This document shows positions 14,678 through 23,060 of a DNA stretch of 29,598 bases, piece after piece. Position 1 is the first letter of the stretch; each line of letters starts with the position of its first letter. Below the pieces are notes generated by a model that did no database searches, was not told the origin of the DNA, and saw nothing but the letters and a program-made list of their open reading frames with translations. Position numbers and translations under genes: made by a program. The DNA is from DASTRU01 sp035761045 (GTDB lineage: Bacteria; Pseudomonadota; Gammaproteobacteria; Burkholderiales; Burkholderiaceae_E), in NCBI GenBank assembly GCA_035761045.1, contig DASTRU010000032.1, forward strand, positions 1-29,598, given 5' to 3'.

Positions 14678-17296
14678 GTGAAATCCGCCGACCCCGCTTT
14701 GCAGGCGCATACGCCGATGATGCGCCAGTACCTCGCCATCAAGGCGCAGTACCCGCACATGCTCGTGTTCTATCGCATGGGCGATTTCTACGAGCTGTTT
14801 TTCGACGACGCCGAGAAGGCCGCGCGCATGGTCGGCATCACGCTGACAACGCGCGGTCAGTCGGCCGGCAAACCAGTGCGCATGGCGGGTGTGCCCGTGG
14901 TGTCGGTGGAAAGTTATCTGGCGCGACTTGTGAAATTTGGCGAGTCGATCGCGATTTGCGAACAGATTGGCGACCCCGCCACGAGCAAGGGACCCGTCGA
15001 ACGCAAGGTCGTGCGCGTGGTGACGCCTGGCACCTTGACCGACCCGGCCTTGCTGGCCAAGAAGGCCGATACCGTGTTGCTCGCCGCGCATGGCGATCGC
15101 GCGCTGCTTGGTTGTGCTTGGCTTAATTTGGCCGCCGGCGAATTGTGTTTGAGCGAGATTGCTCCTGCGCGGTTCGCCGCCACGTTTGAGCGCGTCGCGC
15201 CGTCGGAGCTTTTGTTTGCCGATGGTCATGGTCGCTTCGCCACGCCGCGCGACATACCGCAAACGCCGGTGCCCGATTGGCATTTCGATCGCACGCGCGC
15301 GGTTGAAACGCTAAAGACTCAACTTGGCGTCGCCTCGCTCGAAGGCTTTGGCGCCGACGGACTCACGCATGCACTGGCCGCCGCCGCGGCGGTACTGCAA
15401 TACGCGAAGGACACGCAAGGCGGACAACTCACGCACGTCACGACCTTGCGCGTCGAACGCGAGAGCGATTACGTGATGCTCGACGCCGTATCGCGTCGCA
15501 ATTTGGAAATCACCGAAACAATTCGCGGCGAGGCTGCTCCCACCTTGTTTTCATTGGTGGATCGCTGCTCGACCGGCATGGGCAGTCGATTGCTTAGACA
15601 TTGGCTGCATCACCCTCTGCGGGATCGCGCCGTCGTGGAGTCCCGTCATGCCGCGATCGGTGCATTGCTAGCGCGCGACGCGACCGAACCGTTTTATCTC
15701 GCCAAGCTGGACGAGTTGCTTAACGATCGCTGCGATGTCGATCGCATTACCGCGCGCATCGCGCTACGCAGCGTAAGGCCGCGCGAATTAGCCGGGCTCG
15801 CGCGCGATATCGCGGCCTTGCCGTTGCTCGTCGAACATGCCGGCGCATGCGCCGATGCATTAATCGCGAACTGTGTCGCGGATCTTGTCGCGCCAGCCGG
15901 ACTTGAACCCGCGCTCGCGCGCATCGCGGCCGAGCCCGCCGCGGCACTGCGCGACGGTGGCGTCATCGCCGCGGGTGTCGATGCCGAACTCGACGAACTA
16001 CGCGCGTTGCAGACGGGCCATGGCGATTTTTTAATGGCGCTCGAAGCCCGAGAGCGTGATCGCACCGGCATTCCTAATTTACGCGTGGAATACAACCGCG
16101 TGCATGGGTTCTACATTGAGCTGACGTCCTCGCATACCGCCAAGGCACCCACCGAATATGTCCGGCGCCAAACACTAAAGAACGCCGAGCGTTACATCAC
16201 GCCGGAACTCAAGTCGTTCGAAGACAAGGTGTTGAGCGCGAACGATCGCGCATTGGCGCGTGAAAAATGGTTGTACGAAGGCTTGCTCGACGAACTCGCG
16301 CCACACGTACCCGCGCTTCAACGCATCGCACGCGCGCTTGCGATGCTCGACGCGCTTCAAGGTCTTGCGCGCCTGGCACGCGACTTACGTTGGACGCGGC
16401 CCAAGTTCGCGCCGCAACCCATGCTGCATATCCGTCGTGGCCGGCACCCGGTCGTTGAAGCGCAGCTTGAAGCCGCCAACGAGCGCTACGTGCCCAACGA
16501 TGTCGTGCTCGATCCATCGCGACGGTTGTTGCTCATCACCGGCCCCAATATGGGCGGCAAGAGCACGTATATGCGTCAAGCCGCGTTGATCGCCCTGCTC
16601 GCTTACGCGGGAAGTTGGGTGCCGGCCGACGAAGCCGTGTTGGGGCCGATCGATCAAATTTGGACACGCATCGGCGCGGCCGACGATCTCGCGCAAGGCC
16701 GCTCGACCTTCATGGTCGAGATGACCGAAACCGCGGCGATCTTGAACGGCGCGACCGAGCGCAGCTTAGTGGTGATGGATGAAGTCGGACGCGGTACATC
16801 GACCTACGACGGCCTTGCCCTCGCCTCGGCCATCGCGCAAACCCTCGCGACCAAGAATCGTTCGCTCGCCTTGTTCGCCACGCATTACTTCGAACTCACG
16901 CAACTCGCGCAAGACTTGCAAGGCGTGGCCAATGTGCATGTGACCGCGGCGGAGCATCGCGGCGGCATTGTGTTCTTGCACGCGATCGAAGAAGGCGCGG
17001 CTAGCAAGAGTTATGGCTTGCAAGTGGCTAAGTTGGCGGGCGTGCCCGAATCCACCGTGCAACTTGCCCGCCGGCAACTCGCCGCGCTTGAAGCCAGCAC
17101 GCAAGGCGTGCGACCACAGCTTGGTTTATTCGACGCGCACGACGAAGAACCGCAGGCCGAGTCGTTTCTCGATCATGCGCCGCATGCACCGACCGAGGTC
17201 CTCGCGCGCTTGGCTGAAGTCGATGTCGATGCGCTATCGCCGCGCGAGGCGCATGCGTTTTTGTACGAACTCGTCGCGCATTGGCGCAACCAATGA
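14678..17296 (+). CDS. mutS: DNA mismatch repair protein MutS
   Basis: 872 residues from a GTG start. MutS recognises mismatches and small loops and, with ATP and MutL, starts strand repair. The mismatch-reading Phe-X-Glu motif is F37-Y38-E39 in MGDFYELFF. The connector, core and clamp domains follow. The ATPase carries Walker A GPNMGGKST at 622-630, the MVEMTETAAIL signature, and Walker B VVMDEVGRGTST with D701 and E702; FATHYFELT is the later conserved block. The C-terminal tail resembles the MutS dimer/tetramer region. An ATG at codon 14 is a possible alternative start but would sit closer to the Phe-X-Glu motif. The gene ends 4 bases from the convergent slyD stop. Confidence 0.97.
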   Translation: MKSADPALQAHTPMMRQYLAIKAQYPHMLVFYRMGDFYELFFDDAEKAARMVGITLTTRGQSAGKPVRMAGVPVVSVESYLARLVKFGESIAICEQIGDPATSKGPVERKVVRVVTPGTLTDPALLAKKADTVLLAAHGDRALLGCAWLNLAAGELCLSEIAPARFAATFERVAPSELLFADGHGRFATPRDIPQTPVPDWHFDRTRAVETLKTQLGVASLEGFGADGLTHALAAAAAVLQYAKDTQGGQLTHVTTLRVERESDYVMLDAVSRRNLEITETIRGEAAPTLFSLVDRCSTGMGSRLLRHWLHHPLRDRAVVESRHAAIGALLARDATEPFYLAKLDELLNDRCDVDRITARIALRSVRPRELAGLARDIAALPLLVEHAGACADALIANCVADLVAPAGLEPALARIAAEPAAALRDGGVIAAGVDAELDELRALQTGHGDFLMALEARERDRTGIPNLRVEYNRVHGFYIELTSSHTAKAPTEYVRRQTLKNAERYITPELKSFEDKVLSANDRALAREKWLYEGLLDELAPHVPALQRIARALAMLDALQGLARLARDLRWTRPKFAPQPMLHIRRGRHPVVEAQLEAANERYVPNDVVLDPSRRLLLITGPNMGGKSTYMRQAALIALLAYAGSWVPADEAVLGPIDQIWTRIGAADDLAQGRSTFMVEMTETAAILNGATERSLVVMDEVGRGTSTYDGLALASAIAQTLATKNRSLALFATHYFELTQLAQDLQGVANVHVTAAEHRGGIVFLHAIEEGAASKSYGLQVAKLAGVPESTVQLARRQLAALEASTQGVRPQLGLFDAHDEEPQAESFLDHAPHAPTEVLARLAEVDVDALSPREAHAFLYELVAHWRNQ

Positions 17297-17300
17297 CGAC

Positions 17301-17813
17301 TTAGTGCAACGGCTTGCCAGGCGGCGTATCCAACACGGTAATGTCGGGTACGCCATAGCTCGTGCCGCTCGCGAGTTCGTCTTCGGTTGCCGCGCGCACC
17401 GATTCAACACGCAGCCAAATCCGCAACGCCCGGCCCGCTAACGGATGATTGCCGTCCAACACGACCGCCTCGTCGGTGACATCGGTCACGACGAATATCC
17501 GTTCGGCATCTTCATCGGTTCCGTCGGGAATGCCTTCGAATTGCAGTCCGGGTTGAATATCGGCTGGAAGCGCCTCGCGTTCAATCACGCGCAACAGATC
17601 GGCGTCGTATTCGCCAAACGCGTCCTCAGGTTCGAGATGAAACAGGCCTTCGTATCCGGCCTCATGGCCCGCGAGTTCCTCTTCGAGCTTATCGAAGAAT
17701 TCGCCGTGGCCGTGCAAATATTCAATGGGCTCGGCGCCTTCATCGAGCAATTCGCCTTGCGGATCGGTAATGCGATAACGCAGACGGACAACGGTATTGG
17801 GTGCGATTTGCAT
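17301..17813 (-). CDS. slyD: FKBP-type peptidyl-prolyl isomerase, SlyD-like
   Basis: 170 residues from the ATG at 17813, chosen because GGAAGG precedes it by 7 bases. The FKBP half starts MQIAPNTVVRLRYRITDPQGELLDEG, then PIEYLHGHGEFFDKLEEELAGHEAGYE and the EPEDAFGEYD block. An inserted-in-flap segment (about 70-125, rich in acidic residues) and the return strand VVLDGNHPLAGRALRIWLRV identify the SlyD subgroup, a cytoplasmic folding helper. The C-terminus is not His/Cys-rich, so nickel-binding tail function as in E. coli SlyD is not supported. It is convergent with mutS and divergent from the cupin gene. Confidence 0.9.
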   Translation of the reverse strand: MQIAPNTVVRLRYRITDPQGELLDEGAEPIEYLHGHGEFFDKLEEELAGHEAGYEGLFHLEPEDAFGEYDADLLRVIEREALPADIQPGLQFEGIPDGTDEDAERIFVVTDVTDEAVVLDGNHPLAGRALRIWLRVESVRAATEDELASGTSYGVPDITVLDTPPGKPLH

Positions 17814-17840
17814 GATCAAACCTTCCGGTAGAGTCGGGTC

Positions 17841-17869
17841 ATTATCAACATGCAAGCCATCATGAACAA
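17841..17869 (-). promoter_or_regulatory. Possible sigma-70 promoter for slyD
   Basis: Minus strand TTGTTC (17869-17864) and GATAAT (17846-17841) separated by 17 bases, ending about 28 bases before the slyD start. The spacing is ideal and the -10 has one mismatch; the -35 is weak. The boxes overlap the first codons of the divergent cupin gene, so transcription of the two genes could interfere. Confidence 0.35.
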
Positions 17870-19013
17870 ACGCCACGCGCAACGCCTATTAGGCGGCCTA
17901 CCTGTCGAAGAATTCCTAAGCGATTTTTGGCATCGCAAGCCGCTGTTCGTAAAACACGCGCTTGATCCTGCTCGCTTATCCATCGCGCCCGACGAATTAC
18001 TTAGTCTTGCGGCACGCGAGGACGTGGAATCACGTGTGGTCTCGCAAGCGCGGGGCCAATGGTCGTTGAAACACGGCCCGATCGACACGTGGCCTCGCGC
18101 GCGTCGCGATTGGACATTGTTGGTGCAAGGCGTTGATCTTCACGATACGCGCGCCGAACACGTGCTCGACGATTTTCGCTGGTTGCCCGCCGCACGGCTG
18201 GACGACATCATGATTAGTCACGCGGTCGATGGTGGTGGCGTAGGTCCGCACTTCGATTCGTACGACGTCTTCTTGCTGCAAGCCTCGGGCACGCGGCGCT
18301 GGCGTATTTCAATGCAACGCGACCTATCGCTTGTCGAAGGCGTGCCTTTGAAAATTCTCGCGAACTTCAAGCCCACGCACGAATTCGTGTGCGAACCCGG
18401 CGATCTACTTTATCTACCGCCGCATTGCGCGCACGAAGGCGTCGCGATTGGCCCCTGCACGACGTGGTCGGTCGGCTTTCGCGCGCCCTCGCATGACGAG
18501 TTGCTGCGTAACTTCTACGATTTCGCCGCCGACACGTTGGAAATCTCCGGCCGTTATGCCGATGCCGGTTTGAAGTGGTCGGCTAATCCCGCGCGTATTC
18601 CTGAAAAATTACTTAGCGAACTTGACCAGTTAATCGACATGCACACGCCGAATCGCGCGATGCGCGAGTGCTTTCTCGGCGAATATCTAAGCGCGCCGAA
18701 GGCATCGGTGATCTTCACGCCGCCCGTTCGCGCGCTCGCGATCGAGCGTTGGCTTAAGAAAGCGGAACACGACGGCATTCGCCTGGACGCGCGCACGCGC
18801 ATGTTGCATGACCGCCGCCACGTATTCATCAATGGCGACAGCTTGATCGCCACGAGCGTTGAAGGGCGCGTCTTGCGCAAACTCGCCGATGCTCGTCGCT
18901 TAAGCGCGTTGGATGTCACGCAAGCGCCGAGTAACGTGCGTGAGTTATTGCATTGCTGGTATACCGACGGCTGGTTGCATACCGATCATCCCACCCGCTC
19001 GTATTCGACATGA
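17850..19013 (+). CDS. roxA: JmjC/cupin 2-oxoglutarate oxygenase, RoxA (YcfD)-like ribosomal protein hydroxylase
   Basis: 387 residues (E. coli YcfD/RoxA 373). The family hydroxylates an arginine in ribosomal protein L16 using Fe(II) and 2-oxoglutarate. Iron ligands are visible as H134 and D136 in VGPHFDSYDVFLLQ and probably H195 in LPPHCAHEG. The N-terminus (VEEFLSDFWHRKPLFVKHA) matches the start of the JmjC fold, and the C-terminal third forms the winged-helix-like domain of the family. Either ATG 17850 or the ATG at 17862 could be the start; neither has a clear ribosome site. The last codons overlap the next gene (ATGA), implying coupled translation. Target protein here is inferred from the family. 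Confidence 0.87.
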   Translation: MQAIMNKRHAQRLLGGLPVEEFLSDFWHRKPLFVKHALDPARLSIAPDELLSLAAREDVESRVVSQARGQWSLKHGPIDTWPRARRDWTLLVQGVDLHDTRAEHVLDDFRWLPAARLDDIMISHAVDGGGVGPHFDSYDVFLLQASGTRRWRISMQRDLSLVEGVPLKILANFKPTHEFVCEPGDLLYLPPHCAHEGVAIGPCTTWSVGFRAPSHDELLRNFYDFAADTLEISGRYADAGLKWSANPARIPEKLLSELDQLIDMHTPNRAMRECFLGEYLSAPKASVIFTPPVRALAIERWLKKAEHDGIRLDARTRMLHDRRHVFINGDSLIATSVEGRVLRKLADARRLSALDVTQAPSNVRELLHCWYTDGWLHTDHPTRSYST

Positions 19014-19498
19014 CAACGACTCCCTCCCCTCGATTTTTCGAGCTGAGAAGCGGCTTTCAATCCGAAGTGCTCGAGATGGTGAATCGAGCGCAAAGCGAAT
19101 TGCTGATGTTCGATCCCACCTATGCAGATTGGCCCGGACAATCGGCGGAACTCGCCGCGGCGCTCGAAGCATTCGTCAAACGCGGATCGAACGTTCGGTT
19201 GCATATGGTGATCGACCGCAACGAACGCGTGGCGGCGGACTATCCCCGACTTGTCAATTTCTTAACGCGTTATCAGCACGTCGCCGAATGTCGCGCCTTG
19301 CCCGAGCGTTACGCGAATTTGGCCGAAACCATGATCGTGACCGACGCGGCATCCGCCTTGCGACGCCCATCGACCACGACATATCGCGGCGTGGCACGCG
19401 TGCTCGATATTGAATACGCGGCCGCCTTGCGTTCGCGCTTTATGGAATTGTGGGAGGCATGTCATGAACGCTTTTCACCCACCACGTTGGGCCTTTAA
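19010..19498 (+). CDS. Small PLD-like (DUF7931-type) protein with degenerate HKD motif
   Basis: 162 residues, starting at ATG 19010, which overlaps the roxA stop as ATGA. The fold hint comes from FQSEVLEMVNRAQSELLMFDPTYADWP (helix then strand), LEAFVKRGSNVRLHMVIDR (helix then strand) and AETMIVTDAASALRRPST, which sits where phospholipase D proteins carry HxKxxxxD followed by GSxN. Here the His and Lys positions are Ala and Thr, so catalysis is not expected. The closing YAAALRSRFMELWEAC is like the final helix of PLD halves. I recall such a gene following the cupin gene in Burkholderiales, annotated as a domain of unknown function. Its role is unknown; the coupling suggests it works with the hydroxylase. 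Confidence 0.75.
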   Translation: MTTTPSPRFFELRSGFQSEVLEMVNRAQSELLMFDPTYADWPGQSAELAAALEAFVKRGSNVRLHMVIDRNERVAADYPRLVNFLTRYQHVAECRALPERYANLAETMIVTDAASALRRPSTTTYRGVARVLDIEYAAALRSRFMELWEACHERFSPTTLGL

Positions 19499-19574
19499 CC
19501 GCCATTCGTTGCGTCAGCGCCTCGAAGTCGCATTTGAGTTGAAGCCATAAGGTTTAGGAAATAATCACGATGGC

Positions 19575-19580
19575 TATAAT
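19575..19580 (+). promoter_or_regulatory. Putative promoter -10 element for the Ala/Pro-rich lipoprotein
   Basis: An exact TATAAT in the 219-base gap before the lipoprotein gene. A TTTAGG sequence 16 bases upstream (19553-19558) is a weak -35 candidate. Transcription starting near 19587 would give a leader of about 130 bases, which contains a 7-base-pair hairpin, GGGCCGC 19603-19609 with GCGGCCC 19619-19625. Confidence 0.4.
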
Positions 19581-19717
19581 CAAATCTCGAGTTCGGCGGT
19601 CTGGGCCGCGCCTTGCGTGCGGCCCATGCCCCCGAATTCATCAGTGCGATAAGTGCCGCAGTTCTAAAGACCGTTGTGTTTTTAGCCACCCCACCTCTCG
19701 TCAAGGAAGAAGGAATC

Positions 19718-20053
19718 ATGAATAAGTCGCTACTCGCCGCTTCGCTGGTCGCCGTTGCGCTGGCCGCATGCAGCAAGACCGAAGCCCCTGCCCCGGCGCC
19801 CGCTCCGGCCATGACGCCGGCACCGGCTCCCGCGCCCGCACCGGCTCCCGCCGCCACGACGCCGGCGGCTCCGGCAACCGATGCCGCCAAGCCCGCTGAT
19901 GCCACCAGCACGCCCGCGGCGCCTGCCGCTGCTGGCACGACGACGCCGGAAGACGCATCGAAGGCTGCCGCCGAAGCCACCAAGGCCGCTGCCGATGCAG
20001 CCAAGTCTGCTGGCGAAGCCGCCAAGTCCGCCACTGAAGGCGCGAAGAAGTAA
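19718..20053 (+). CDS. Small Ala/Pro/Lys-rich lipoprotein, function unknown
   Basis: 111 residues. GAAGGA with a short spacer precedes ATG 19718. The signal MNKSLLAASLVAVALAAC ends in a clear lipobox (LAAC, Cys 18), so it should be a lipid-anchored envelope protein. The mature part has two zones: a proline-alanine linker of about 40 residues (repeated PAPAPA, then TPAAPA), which would span extended periplasmic space, and a C-terminal zone of about 35 residues made of AKAAADAAKSAGEAAKSA-type repeats that would form an amphipathic helix. This resembles Lpp-like or LEA-like helices only in composition. It has its own promoter-like site and terminator, so it is a separate unit. No homolog can be named. 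Confidence 0.8.
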   Translation: MNKSLLAASLVAVALAACSKTEAPAPAPAPAMTPAPAPAPAPAPAATTPAAPATDAAKPADATSTPAAPAAAGTTTPEDASKAAAEATKAAADAAKSAGEAAKSATEGAKK

Positions 20054-20066
20054 TTTGGTATTTGCC

Positions 20067-20097
20067 AAAAAAAGGCCGGCGATTGCCGGCCTTTTTT
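20067..20097. terminator. Bidirectional intrinsic terminator
   Basis: GGCCGGC (20074-20080), loop GATT, GCCGGCC (20085-20091), flanked by an A-run on the left and TTTTTT (20092-20097) on the right, which extends the stem to 13 pairs. It ends the lipoprotein transcript (plus) and the long minus-strand run that finishes with the MBL gene. Confidence 0.95.
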
Positions 20098-20122
20098 ATT
20101 TCCTTAGTCGCGACATGACGGC

Positions 20123-20923
20123 TTAAATCTGCGTCCAGTCAAACCCATTGTCTTGGTCCGCGATCGCGATGTCGCCATCATCGGTTCCGAGCACCATGGC
20201 TAATGCATGGCGAGCCAATTCAGGCCGATTGTTTTGCTGACTAAGGTGCGCGGCATGAATGCGCTTTAGGCGCGAGCGATCGAGCGCCGCCAGTACATCG
20301 GCCGCCGCCGCGTTCGACAAATGCCCCCAGTCGCCGAGGATGCGACGTTTCAAACTATCGGGATACATCGAGGCCGCCAGCATGGCTTCGTCGTGATTGC
20401 ATTCGAGCACCAAGCCATCGCAACCGTTAAGCATGTCGACGATGCAAGCCGTTCGACTGCCTGCGTCGGTCAATACGCCTAATTTGCAATCGCCCGTGGA
20501 GAACACGAATTGCGTGGGTTCGCGCGCGTCGTGCGGTACCGGAAACGGATGTATTTCCATTCCGCGAATTGAAAACGGCGTATGACTACACACCGTTTGC
20601 ACTCGCACGTTGTCGATTTCAGACGCGCCGAACGAACGCGACACCGCGCTCCAGGTGCCGTGCGAACAATGAATCGGCACGCCGTGCCTGCGCGCCAAGC
20701 GAATGGCGCCGCCCGCGTGATCGGTGTGCTCGTGCGTGATGAGGATGGCGTCGAGCGAATCAGGCGTAAGACCACGCATGGCCAAGCGACGCGTGGCCTC
20801 GCGTAGGCCAAACCCGCAATCGAGCAACACGCGGCCATCGACTCCCGCGCTCCCCACGACTTCGACAACAAGGGCATTGCCCTCGCTGCCGCTGCCCAAA
20901 CTCGTGTAGCGCAACCGCGCCAT
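20123..20923 (-). CDS. MBL-fold metal-dependent hydrolase, YycJ/WalJ-like
   Basis: 266 residues. The metallo-beta-lactamase zinc motif is THEHTDHAGG (H64, H66, D68, H69); the first strand LGSGSEGNALVVE and the LDCGFG block are typical of the YycJ/VicX group. A later histidine in VLECNHDEAML and another in AAHLSQQNN fit the remaining metal ligands. Members are thought to act on nucleic acids or to affect cell-wall/division coordination in Firmicutes; in betaproteobacteria the role is unknown. AAGGA lies 8 bases before the ATG. It follows bamC by 14 bases and is last in the run, just before the terminator. Confidence 0.88.
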   Translation of the reverse strand: MARLRYTSLGSGSEGNALVVEVVGSAGVDGRVLLDCGFGLREATRRLAMRGLTPDSLDAILITHEHTDHAGGAIRLARRHGVPIHCSHGTWSAVSRSFGASEIDNVRVQTVCSHTPFSIRGMEIHPFPVPHDAREPTQFVFSTGDCKLGVLTDAGSRTACIVDMLNGCDGLVLECNHDEAMLAASMYPDSLKRRILGDWGHLSNAAAADVLAALDRSRLKRIHAAHLSQQNNRPELARHALAMVLGTDDGDIAIADQDNGFDWTQI

Positions 20924-20937
20924 GAAGCCAATCCTTG

Positions 20938-22083
20938 TTAGCGCAAATCGTCCGCCAACAGTTTGAGTACCCGACGAGATACTTCGGCAGACACCGGCTT
21001 GCCGTCCTTATCGAGCATCGTTACCCGCGTAACGTTGCCGTCCGAGCGCACGACGATGCGGTACTGCTGTGCCTTGGGTTCCTTTTTGCTTCCAAAGATC
21101 CGGCTTAGGAAACCTTCTTCTTGCGGTTTTTCCGGTTCGACGAAACGCACGCCGTAGATGCCATTCGCGCGATCGCGCTCTTCCACGGTGAAGCCTGTGC
21201 GATCGAGCGATAGACCCACGCGCCGCCACGCACGTTCCAAGGGATCGTCCAGAACCACCGCGGGCTCAGCGCCGTCGACTAAACGCGCGCGTGGCGGAGT
21301 TGGCGCATTCGCGGCGTCATTCGGTGACGAAGCGTTGTTCGCCAAGGCGGCCTTGGTGGTGCCCTCGGTGTTGCCGAACTGCACCAATAGTCGTTGCAGG
21401 AATTCCGCCTCAAGGTTGGGGTCGCTTGGACGTGGCTGCCAAATCGTGCCGTCTTTTTGTTGATTCAATACTTCGGTCACGCCGCGATGGCTAATGTAAA
21501 CCTCGGTGCCGTTCGCACCACGTTCAATACGCGTGCGAAATAAATCACGCTCCCCGGTGTCGAATAAATTACCGGCGAGCGAACCCAGCGTGCGACGCAC
21601 GATATCGCGAGGCGCTCGAGCGCGGTCTTCGGCCCAATGGGTTTCAAGCACGCCCGCCTCGCGGTTTTCCACGCGGAAGGTAAATCCATTCGAAAGCCAA
21701 AACTCTCGTACAACCGTCCATACCCGCTCAGGCGGCAAATTGACGACCAACCAGCGTTGATTGCCGTCACGCTCGATGCGCGCTTGCGCCGTCGTGTTCA
21801 CGGCCACCGTGCCGTTCGTGGCCGCGGCTTGCGGCTGATTGGCGGGCTGTACTTGCGACAACGTCGCCGACGAGCGGCTCGCTTCCGGCAAGGTGTAGCG
21901 ATCGTCGCGCGGTAACTGCGACAAGTCGGGCGGCACCTCGAGATTCACGCGCTTGGAACCGCCTTCACTGCGGTAATCAATGCTCGGCCCGTCCAAGGTA
22001 GTGGTACACGCGCATACGAGCGCGGCCATTGACAACGCACTAATGGGCGACGCAATGCGGCGCGCCCGAAAACGAACTTGCAT
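20938..22083 (-). CDS. bamC: Outer membrane assembly lipoprotein BamC
   Basis: 381 residues from ATG 22083, with GAGGA 8 bases upstream; longer versions overlap dapA. The signal ends in a lipobox around VCAC (Cys 26). After a long flexible N-terminal region (LEVPPDLSQLPRDDRYTLPE and an Ala/Gln/Asn-rich linker) two helix-grip domains are seen: one around RWLVVNLPPERVWTVVREFWLSNGFTFRVENREAGVLETHW, the other around RAWRRVGLSLDRTGFTVEERDRANGIYGVRFVEP. PPDLS and this double domain are hallmarks of BamC (NlpB), a part of the BAM complex that inserts outer-membrane proteins. The dapA-bamC order is the same as in E. coli. Confidence 0.92.
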   Translation of the reverse strand: MQVRFRARRIASPISALSMAALVCACTTTLDGPSIDYRSEGGSKRVNLEVPPDLSQLPRDDRYTLPEASRSSATLSQVQPANQPQAAATNGTVAVNTTAQARIERDGNQRWLVVNLPPERVWTVVREFWLSNGFTFRVENREAGVLETHWAEDRARAPRDIVRRTLGSLAGNLFDTGERDLFRTRIERGANGTEVYISHRGVTEVLNQQKDGTIWQPRPSDPNLEAEFLQRLLVQFGNTEGTTKAALANNASSPNDAANAPTPPRARLVDGAEPAVVLDDPLERAWRRVGLSLDRTGFTVEERDRANGIYGVRFVEPEKPQEEGFLSRIFGSKKEPKAQQYRIVVRSDGNVTRVTMLDKDGKPVSAEVSRRVLKLLADDLR

Positions 22084-22094
22084 GCAGGGATTCC

Positions 22095-22970
22095 TCAAAC
22101 GATGCCCGCTTCGCGCATGGCGTCGCGCAAAGCGGGTTGAAGCGACTCGGACATCGGCACGAGCGGTAAGCGCATTCCAAGCGAAATACGGCCCATCTCG
22201 TAAAGCGCCCATTTCACGGGAATAGGATTGGCTTCGACGAACATTTGCCGATGCAATGGCAGCAATGCCTTTTGAATTTCCCAGGCGCGCGCGGTGTCGC
22301 CGTTCATCGCGGCCGCGCATAACGCGCTCATGGCGCGAGGTGCGACATTGGCGGTGACGGAGATGTTCCCCTTGCCACCAAGAAGCATAAGCGCGATTGC
22401 GGTTAAGTCGTCGCCGCTATAGACCGCGAAATGCTCGGGCACGAGACGCAGAAGCTGACTGCCGCGCTCGATATTGCCCGTGGCGTCCTTAATGCCGACG
22501 ATGCCTGGCACTTCGGCCAATCGCAGCACGGTTTCATTGGTCAGATCGGCCACCGTTCTGCCGGGAACGTTGTACAAAATGAGTGGCAGGTCAACGCTTT
22601 CGGCAATCGCCTTGAAGTGGCGATACAAGCCCTCTTGCGGCGGCTTGTTGTAGTACGGCACGACCGATAAATGCGCATCGGCGCCGAGGCGTTTCGCGGC
22701 GCGCGCCAGGGCCACGGCCTCGCGGGTGGAATTGGCTCCCGTACCCGCGATGATGGGAATACGTTTATCGGCGTATTCAACGGCCGCGCGGATGAGATTC
22801 ACATGCTCGTCGAAATCCACGGTGGGCGATTCGCCCGTGGTGCCGACGATGACGATGGCATTGGTACCTTCGGCCACATGCCAATCCACCAAGGCCTTGA
22901 GCGCGGGAAGGTCGAGCGCCCCGTCTTCGTGCATCGGGGTAACAATCGCAACGATGCTGCCGGTAATCAT
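22095..22970 (-). CDS. dapA: 4-hydroxy-tetrahydrodipicolinate synthase
   Basis: 291 residues (E. coli 292). It condenses pyruvate with aspartate semialdehyde in the lysine and peptidoglycan branch. Catalytic residues line up with the known enzyme: T44-T45 in VGTTGES, Y107 in VVPYYNKP, Y133 and R138 in ILYNVPGRT, and the Schiff-base lysine K161 in VGIKDATGN. The ATG 22970 start gives the family-typical MITGSIVAIVTPM, although no Shine-Dalgarno precedes it; instead the message reads CTCCTCCTT just before the start. An in-frame TTG at 23015 is also possible but worse. Feedback control by lysine is usual for this family but cannot be judged here. Confidence 0.96.
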   Translation of the reverse strand: MITGSIVAIVTPMHEDGALDLPALKALVDWHVAEGTNAIVIVGTTGESPTVDFDEHVNLIRAAVEYADKRIPIIAGTGANSTREAVALARAAKRLGADAHLSVVPYYNKPPQEGLYRHFKAIAESVDLPLILYNVPGRTVADLTNETVLRLAEVPGIVGIKDATGNIERGSQLLRLVPEHFAVYSGDDLTAIALMLLGGKGNISVTANVAPRAMSALCAAAMNGDTARAWEIQKALLPLHRQMFVEANPIPVKWALYEMGRISLGMRLPLVPMSESLQPALRDAMREAGIV

Positions 22971-23060
22971 AAGGAGGAGCGGTAAGGATTGATTCGCCTC
23001 AAGTCGGGCAAGCAACGATTGTAGCCGAGGCTCTTATGTCTACTTAGGCCGCACGATGCC

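Noticed and set aside
19495..20034. Minus-strand frame made of Ala/Gly/Val repeats opposite the lipoprotein gene
   Set aside because: Composition artefact of the repetitive PA/AK codons; the plus-strand gene has signal, lipobox, ribosome site and terminator.
19780..20040. Repetitive DNA that might be a CRISPR or tandem satellite
   Set aside because: The repeats are codon-level (Pro-Ala and Ala-Lys) inside a coding frame, without spacers or constant unit length.
22084..22320. N-terminal extension of bamC by 79 residues into dapA
   Set aside because: The extension is Arg/Ala-rich shadow of dapA; ATG 22083 has a Shine-Dalgarno and gives a proper lipoprotein signal.
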